DNA of 64,000 nucleotides, from NCBI RefSeq assembly GCF_024166365.1, contig NC_064834.1:60616001-60680000 (forward strand). The letters are read 5' to 3'. The translations under genes were made by a program, and so were the position numbers. The notes under the pieces are model-generated. The model saw only the letters and a list, made by a program, of their open reading frames with translations. It ran no database searches and had not been told where the DNA came from. This DNA comes from Elephas maximus indicus. Taxonomy: Eukaryota > Chordata > Mammalia > Proboscidea > Elephantidae. Numbering within the stretch: position 1 is the first letter of the stretch; every line of letters starts with the position of its first letter. Positions 58,841 through 64,000 of the stretch are shown piece after piece.

Positions 58841-59890
58841 ATGAAACAAACAAATCTACAATCAATAAACAAAGAAAATAACTACTTAATGTCCCAGAGA
58901 CTGCAGACAATATCAAAACATATTAAAAACAAAGAACAAAAACAGCAGGACAGGATGGCTCCAGTAAGCGACCAAAATAAAACATCAGACAACCTTCCAG
59001 TAGAAGGAAAAGCACTGAAACTACCTGATAGGGAATTCCAAAGTCTAATATTGGGAATTCCAAAGTCTAATATTCAAGGTTCTCCAAGATATTAGGAAAG
59101 AGATGAAGGAAAACAGATAAAACTAAGCAAAAAATAGTCAAAATCATGGAAAATACAGACAAAATCAGGGAAAACACAAAACAACGGAGGAGTTCAGGAA
59201 AATAATACAGGAAAAAATGTCAAAATAAACAAGTAGAAATCACACAAAAACAGCAATTAGAAACCCAAAAGATAAACAACAAGATTTCGGAAATGGACAA
59301 TACAATAGGTTCTAGGAGGAAATTTCAAACAATAGAAGACAGGATCAGCGACGTTGAAGACAAATCCTTGGATATCACTTTATTGAGGAAAAATCAGAGA
59401 AAATAAGGAGGAAAACTGAAGAAAACCTGAGAAATACGTGGGATACAATCAAGAGCAAAAATTTGCACATGATCAGAGTTCCAGAACAGGAGGAGATAAT
59501 GGAAAACACAGAGAGGATCATTGATGATTTGCTGACAGAAAACTTCCCTAATATCATGAAAGACAGATGCCGACCATCCAAAAAGCTCAACAAACCCCAT
59601 ATAGGACAGACCCCAAAAAAGTCACCAAGACATATCATAATCACACTCACCAAAATCAAAGACAAAGAAAGAATCCTGGAAACAGCTCAAGAAAAACGAA
59701 AAGTCACATACAAAGGGGAAACAATAAGATGAAGCCCTGATTACTTGGCAAAAACCATGCAGGCAAGAAGGCATGTGATGACAGATATAAAACCTCGAAA
59801 GAAATAAACTGCAGCCAAGAATAATCTATCCTGCATAACTCCCGCTCAAATATGATAGTGAAAATGTCCTAATGAAGGGAATATGTAAAA
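58841..59890 (+). pseudogene. L1 ORF1 remnant
   Basis: ORF1 encodes the RNA-binding chaperone of L1. The first part (58841-59075) is Gln/Lys/Asn-rich as in the coiled-coil half. The frame is broken by a 22-bp tandem duplication at 59031-59074. The stretch 59463-59732 is open and carries the RRM-like part (Ile-Arg-Val-Pro-Glu; Glu-Asn-Phe-Pro-Asn; Pro-Arg-His-Ile-Ile; Asp-Lys-Glu-Arg-Ile-Leu). Further frameshifts follow. Confidence 0.8.
59031..59074. repeat. Perfect 22-bp tandem duplication in L1 ORF1
   Basis: Units 59031-59052 and 59053-59074 are identical (each starts gggaattccaaag). The 22-bp length is not a multiple of three, so it shifts the frame. Confidence 0.97.
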
Positions 59891-61099
59891 ACCAAACCAA
59901 ACATACAAAACTTATTAAAGAGTGTCCTTCAGTTAGAGAACAAACAGCATCAGACAGCGGCCTGAATCTAGAACTCAGGAAAGCATCAGCCAAATACGAA
60001 CCCGGGTAAAACAAAACTAAGAGATTTACCACAGGGAACCAGAGACATCAATCTGTAAATGAAAACAATGTCAGAACAATAAAACAGAGAATAAACAGTG
60101 TAGGTATAGAACTTTCAAATGGAGAGGAACTCAAGGTGGGTGATATCAAGTAATAAAAGACTGGCTCAAACTTAGGAAGATGGGGTAAATTTCAAGGTAA
60201 CCACAAAGAAAGTTAATAAGCTTACTCATCAAAATAAAGAAAAACAAGGTCTCAGCACAATCTACAAGAACAAAAGAAACGAAAAGACAATCCACAAACA
60301 AAAGGAATTCAGCACAGGAGATTAAGAAGAACAAAGAAAATGTGAGCATTACAAAAAAAAGCACTACAAAATGACCACAATAAATTCACATCTATCGATA
60401 ACCACACTAAACGTCAATGGCTTAAATGTACTCATAAAGAGACAAGGTGTGTCAGAATGGATTAAAAAAAAAAAAACAGTACTTATCAATATGCTGTCTA
60501 AAAGAGACACACCTTAGAAAAAAATATATAAATATGTTAAAAATCAAAGGATGGAAAAAAATATATCAAGCAAATAACTACCAAAAAAGAGCAGGAGTGA
60601 CAATACTAATCACAAATAACAGACTTTAATACAAAAATCCACCACAAAAGACAAGGAAGGACATTATATAATGATTAAAGTGAAAATCCACCATGAGGAC
60701 ATAACCATAATAAATATCTATGCACTCAATGACAGGAATCCAAAACACATAAAACAAATTCTAACAGCACTGAAAAGAGAAATTGCCCATTCCACAATAA
60801 TAGCAGGAGACTTCAACGCACCACTCTTGGTAAAGGACAGAACATCTAGAAAGAAACTCAACAAAGATACAGAAGATCAAAAGGCCACAATCAACCAACT
60901 TGACCTCATAGACATATACAGAACACTCCACCCAAGGGCAGCAAAGTATACACTCTTTTCCAGTGCAGATGGAACGTTCTCCAGAATAGACCACATGTTA
61001 GGCCACAAAGTAGCCTACAACAAAATCCAAAACACTGAGATAAAACTACAAAGCATCTTCTCAGATCACAACACCATAAAGTAGAAATTAATAACAGGA

Positions 61100-61440
61100 C
61101 ATGTTGTTGTTCTTGTTAGGTGCCTTTGAGTCAGTTCTGCTTTCAGCCAGGATCCATCTGATATCAGCAATGATATCCCTGGTTTCACATCTTCTTCTGA
61201 ATCAGGCCTGAACATACTGCTGCAGCTGCTTTTGAATTATCTTTGCAAAATTTTACTTGCCTGTGATATTAATGATATTGTTCAATAATTTCCAAATTTG
61301 GCAGGATCACCTTTCTTGAGAATAGGCATAAACATGGATCTCTTCCAGTTGGTTGCCCGGGTATCTGTCTTCCAAACTTCTTGGCATAGACAAGTGACCA
61401 CTTTCAGCACTGCATCTGTTTGTTGAAACATCTCAATTGA
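61100..61440 (-). mobile_element. RTE LINE fragment with internal deletion
   Basis: Perfect 11-bp duplication taataacagga at 61089-61099 and 61441-61451. The left end carries the RTE/AfroSINE 3' motif (gttaggtgcctttgagtc); it then jumps into reverse-transcriptase coding sequence on the minus strand (Trp-Lys-Arg-Ser-Met-Phe and Lys-Lys-Gly-Asp, then Asn-Tyr). Truncated and not functional. Confidence 0.88.
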
Positions 61441-61669
61441 TAATAACAGGAAGAGCAAGGAAAAATAATCAAATACATGGAAAGTGAATAACACTCTGCT
61501 TAAAAACCACTGGATAATATTGGAAACCAAACATGGAATCAAAAAAATTCCTAGAATCAAACAAGAATGAAAACACATCATACCAAAACCTTTGGGACAC
61601 AGTAAAGACAGTGTTCAGAAGTCAATTTATAGCAATAGATGCACACATCAAAAAAGCAGAAAGAAACAA

Positions 61670-62317
61670 GCGGCCATCTAAGATGCATCAATTGGTCTCA
61701 ACCCACCTGGATCAAAGGAGAATGAAGAACACCAAGGTCACACGATACCTAAGAGCCCAAGAGACAGAAAGGGCCACATGAACCAGAGACCTACATCATC
61801 CTGAGACCAGAAGAACTAGTTGGTGCCTGGCCACAATCGATGACTGCCCTGACAGGGAGCACAACAGAGAACCCCTGAGGGAGCAGGAGATCAGTGGGAT
61901 GCAGACCCCAAATTCTCACAAAAAGACCATACTTAATGGTCTGACTGTGACTAGAGGAATCCCGGCGGTCATGGTCCCCAAAACTTCTGTTGGCACAGGA
62001 CAGGAACCATTCCCGAAGACAACTCATCAGACATGAAAGGGACTGGACAGTGGGTAGGAGAGAGATGCTGATGAAGAGTGAGCTAATTATATCAGATGGA
62101 CACTTGAGACTGTGTTGGCATCTCCTGTCTGGAGGGGGGATGGGGGATAGAGAGAGTTGGAAGCTGGCAAAATTGTCACGAAAGGAGAGACTGGAAGGGC
62201 TGACTCATTAGGGGGAGAGCAAACGGGAGTACGGAGTAAGGTGTATATAAACTTATATGTGACAGTCTGACTTGATTTGTAAACGTTCACTTGAAGCTCA
62301 ATAGAAGTTAATAAAAA
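61670..62317 (+). mobile_element. A-tailed retroposon inserted in L1 (copy 2)
   Basis: Flanked by a 20-bp duplication with two differences (61650-61669 and 62318-62337). It starts gcggccatctaag, contains a G-rich purine tract (62130-62150) and ends cttgaagctcaatagaag then A-rich. Probably a 5'-truncated young L1 represented only by its 3' UTR; a separate SINE-like family is possible. Confidence 0.75.
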
Positions 62318-62571
62318 AAAAAAGCGGAAAGAGACAAAATCAAAACATTAGCTATACAACTCGAAGAAATAGAAGAAAAGCAAAAGAAGCCCACAGTCAC
62401 CAGAAGAAAGGAAATAATAAAGATCAGAGCAGAAATAAACAAAACAGAGAATAGAAAGAACCAATAAAACCAAAAGTTGGTTCTTTGAAAGGATCAACAA
62501 AATCAACATGCCAGTGGCCAAAGTGACAAAAAAAAAAAAAAAAACAGGAGAGGAAGAAAATAACCGAATAA

Positions 62572-62636
62572 AAAATGAAACAGGGGACATTACAACATAA
62601 AAAAATAAAATATGAAATAGGGGACATTACAACATA
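62572..62636. repeat. Near-tandem duplication in L1 ORF2
   Basis: The segment atgaaacaggggacattac occurs at 62575 and again, with one change, at 62612. The 37-bp offset shifts the frame. Confidence 0.85.
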
Positions 62637-63557
62637 CCCATCTCAAATAAAAAGGATCATAACAGAGTACTATGAAAACTGTACTCCAGCAAATTTGAAA
62701 ACCTAGAGAAAATAGACAAACTTCTATAAATACACTACCTACCTAAACTAATACAAAAAGATGTAGAAAATCTGAACAGACTCACAACAAGAGAAGAGAC
62801 TGAAAACGTATTTTGAAAAAAAAAAAAAAAAACTCGCCCCCAAAATAAAAATTCTGGCACAGATGGCTTCATTGGAGAATAGCTCACACAATACTACTCA
62901 AACTACTTCAGAACACAGAAAAGGAAGGGATACTTCCAAACTGATTCTATGAAGCCAGCATAACTACAGTACCAAAACTGGGCAAAGACACCACAAGAAA
63001 ATTACAGACCAATACCTCTCATGAATATAGACACAAAGATTCACAATGAAATTCTAGCCAACAGAATTCAGCATCATATCAAAAAACATACCATGACCAA
63101 GTGGGATTCCTACCAGGTATGCAAGGATGGTTCAACATTAGAAAATCAATCAATGTAATCCACCAAATTAAAAAAAAAAAGAATCACATGATCATCTCAA
63201 TCAACACAGAAAAGTCATTTGATACAGTCCAACACTCATTCATGATAAAAATTCTCAATAAAACAGGAATAGAAGGGAAATTCCTCAACATAATAAAGGT
63301 CATCTATACAAAACCAACAGCCAGCATCATTCTCAATGGAAAGAGGCTGAAAACATTTCCCTGAGAACAGGAACACGACAAAGATGCCCTTTATCATCAT
63401 TTCCTCTATGTTTTCAAATTTGCTGGAGCACAGTATTTAACATTGTGCTGGAAATCCTAGCTAGCGCAAAATGGCAAGAAAGGTAAATAAAGGACATCCA
63501 GACTGGTAAGGAAAAAGTAAAACTATCCCTATTCGCAGATGATATGATATTATACAT

Positions 63558-63730
63558 TAAAAAAAAAAAACCAAACCCAATGCCGTCGAGTCAATTCCGA
63601 CTCATAGCGACCCTATAGGACAGAGAAGAACTGCCCCATAGAGTTTCCAAGGAGCACCTGGCGGATTTGAACTGCTGACCTTTTGGTTAGCAGCCGTAGC
63701 ACTTAACCACTACACCACCAGGGTTTCCGG
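63558..63730 (-). mobile_element. AfroSINE inserted in L1 ORF2
   Basis: Standard, well-preserved copy with a perfect 10-bp duplication tattatacat (63548-63557 and 63731-63740). It sits a few codons after the Phe-Ala-Asp-Asp motif of the L1 reverse transcriptase. Confidence 0.95.
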
Positions 63731-64000
63731 TATTATACATAGAGAACCCAAAAGACTCCACAAGAAAACTACTGACACTAACAAAAAGATTCAGCAGAGT
63801 AGCAGGATACAAGACGAACATACTAAAATCAGTTGGATTCCTATACACCAACAAAGGGAACTAAGACAAGGAACTCAGCAAAGCAATGCCATTTATAATA
63901 GCCTCTAAAAAAAATAAAATACTTAAAAATACATCTAACCAAGGACGTAAAAGATCTATACATAAAAAACTAACAATGCTACTCAAGAAACCTACATAAA

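Larger units (their letters stand above)
55733..64000 (-). other. XPNPEP1 upstream intron, continues beyond window
   Basis: I see nothing identifiable at 55733-56560; then an L2-like repeat and, from 57290, L1 sequence to the end. No CpG-rich promoter region occurs, so the first exon and promoter lie further out. Confidence 0.75.
57826..64000 (+). mobile_element. Near full-length degenerate L1, 3' end beyond window
   Basis: Order of parts: 5' UTR-like region (57826-58840), ORF1 remnant (58841 to about 59890), inter-ORF region, and ORF2 remnant from 60371 with endonuclease and reverse transcriptase motifs. It is interrupted by three later inserts at 61100-61440, 61670-62317 and 63558-63730. 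Frameshifts and stops make it inactive. Confidence 0.85.
60371..64000 (+). pseudogene. L1 ORF2 remnant (endonuclease and reverse transcriptase)
   Basis: ORF2 encodes an endonuclease and reverse transcriptase. It starts at 60371 (Thr-Leu-Asn-Val-Asn-Gly-Leu), frameshifts at a poly-A run near 60464, and continues with endonuclease motifs: Leu-Lys-Glu-Thr-His, Ile-Asn-Ile-Tyr, Ala-Gly-Asp-Phe-Asn at about 60805-60820 and Ser-Asp-His near 61062. The reverse transcriptase part includes the catalytic Phe-Ala-Asp-Asp at 63532-63543. Three insertions and many frameshifts inactivate it; the 3' end is beyond the window. Confidence 0.88.

Noticed and set aside
63018..63364. Reverse-transcriptase open frame considered as an active gene or a retron-like system
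   Set aside because: It is part of a decayed L1 ORF2 with surrounding frameshifts and inserts.

Overview
The window is nuclear DNA from a placental mammal, and the repeats point to an afrotherian, most likely an elephant. About fifteen copies of a tRNA-derived SINE of the AfroSINE type are present, along with fragments of the matching RTE LINE, over a background of the ancient mammalian repeats MIR, L2, MER5-like DNA elements, MaLR LTRs and old L1. There are no operons, no densely coding stretches and no prokaryotic features. Species assignment is inference from repeat families recognised by eye.

The only functional gene I can support is XPNPEP1 (cytosolic X-prolyl aminopeptidase 1, aminopeptidase P1), on the minus strand. 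Nineteen coding exons lie between 49536 (start codon) and 9901 (stop codon). All introns are GT-AG and every junction keeps phase. The summed coding length is 1872 nt, giving 623 residues, exactly the length of the human short isoform. All five metal ligands of the M24B catalytic domain are present (Asp415, Asp426, His489, Glu523, Glu537). One further exon at 55644-55732 encodes most of the N-terminal extension of the long (666-residue) isoform and splices in frame to the start-codon exon. The first exon and promoter are not in the window and should lie beyond 64000.

Layout: 1-9480 is intergenic 3' flank (SINEs, an RTE fragment, an old L1 split by a solo LTR, a TG microsatellite, an 89-bp tandem duplication). 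9490-49544 is the XPNPEP1 gene body, with large repeat-rich introns; the intron at 35895-49419 is the largest. 49545-55643 is an upstream intron with a processed RPL31 pseudogene, an A-tailed retroposon and a second solo LTR. 55733-64000 is the start of the next upstream intron and is dominated by L1: an old ORF2 fragment, then a nearly full-length degenerate L1 (57826 to beyond the window end) that is itself interrupted by an RTE fragment, an A-tailed retroposon and an AfroSINE, each with recognisable target-site duplications.

I found no previously undescribed molecular system. The most informative observations are evolutionary: the nested insertion series at 57-64 kb, several length classes of AfroSINE side by side, the 3' end shared by AfroSINE and RTE, a pair of diverged LTR-like sequences in the last intron, and an RPL31 retrocopy whose apparent insertion boundary lies about 200 nt upstream of its start codon.
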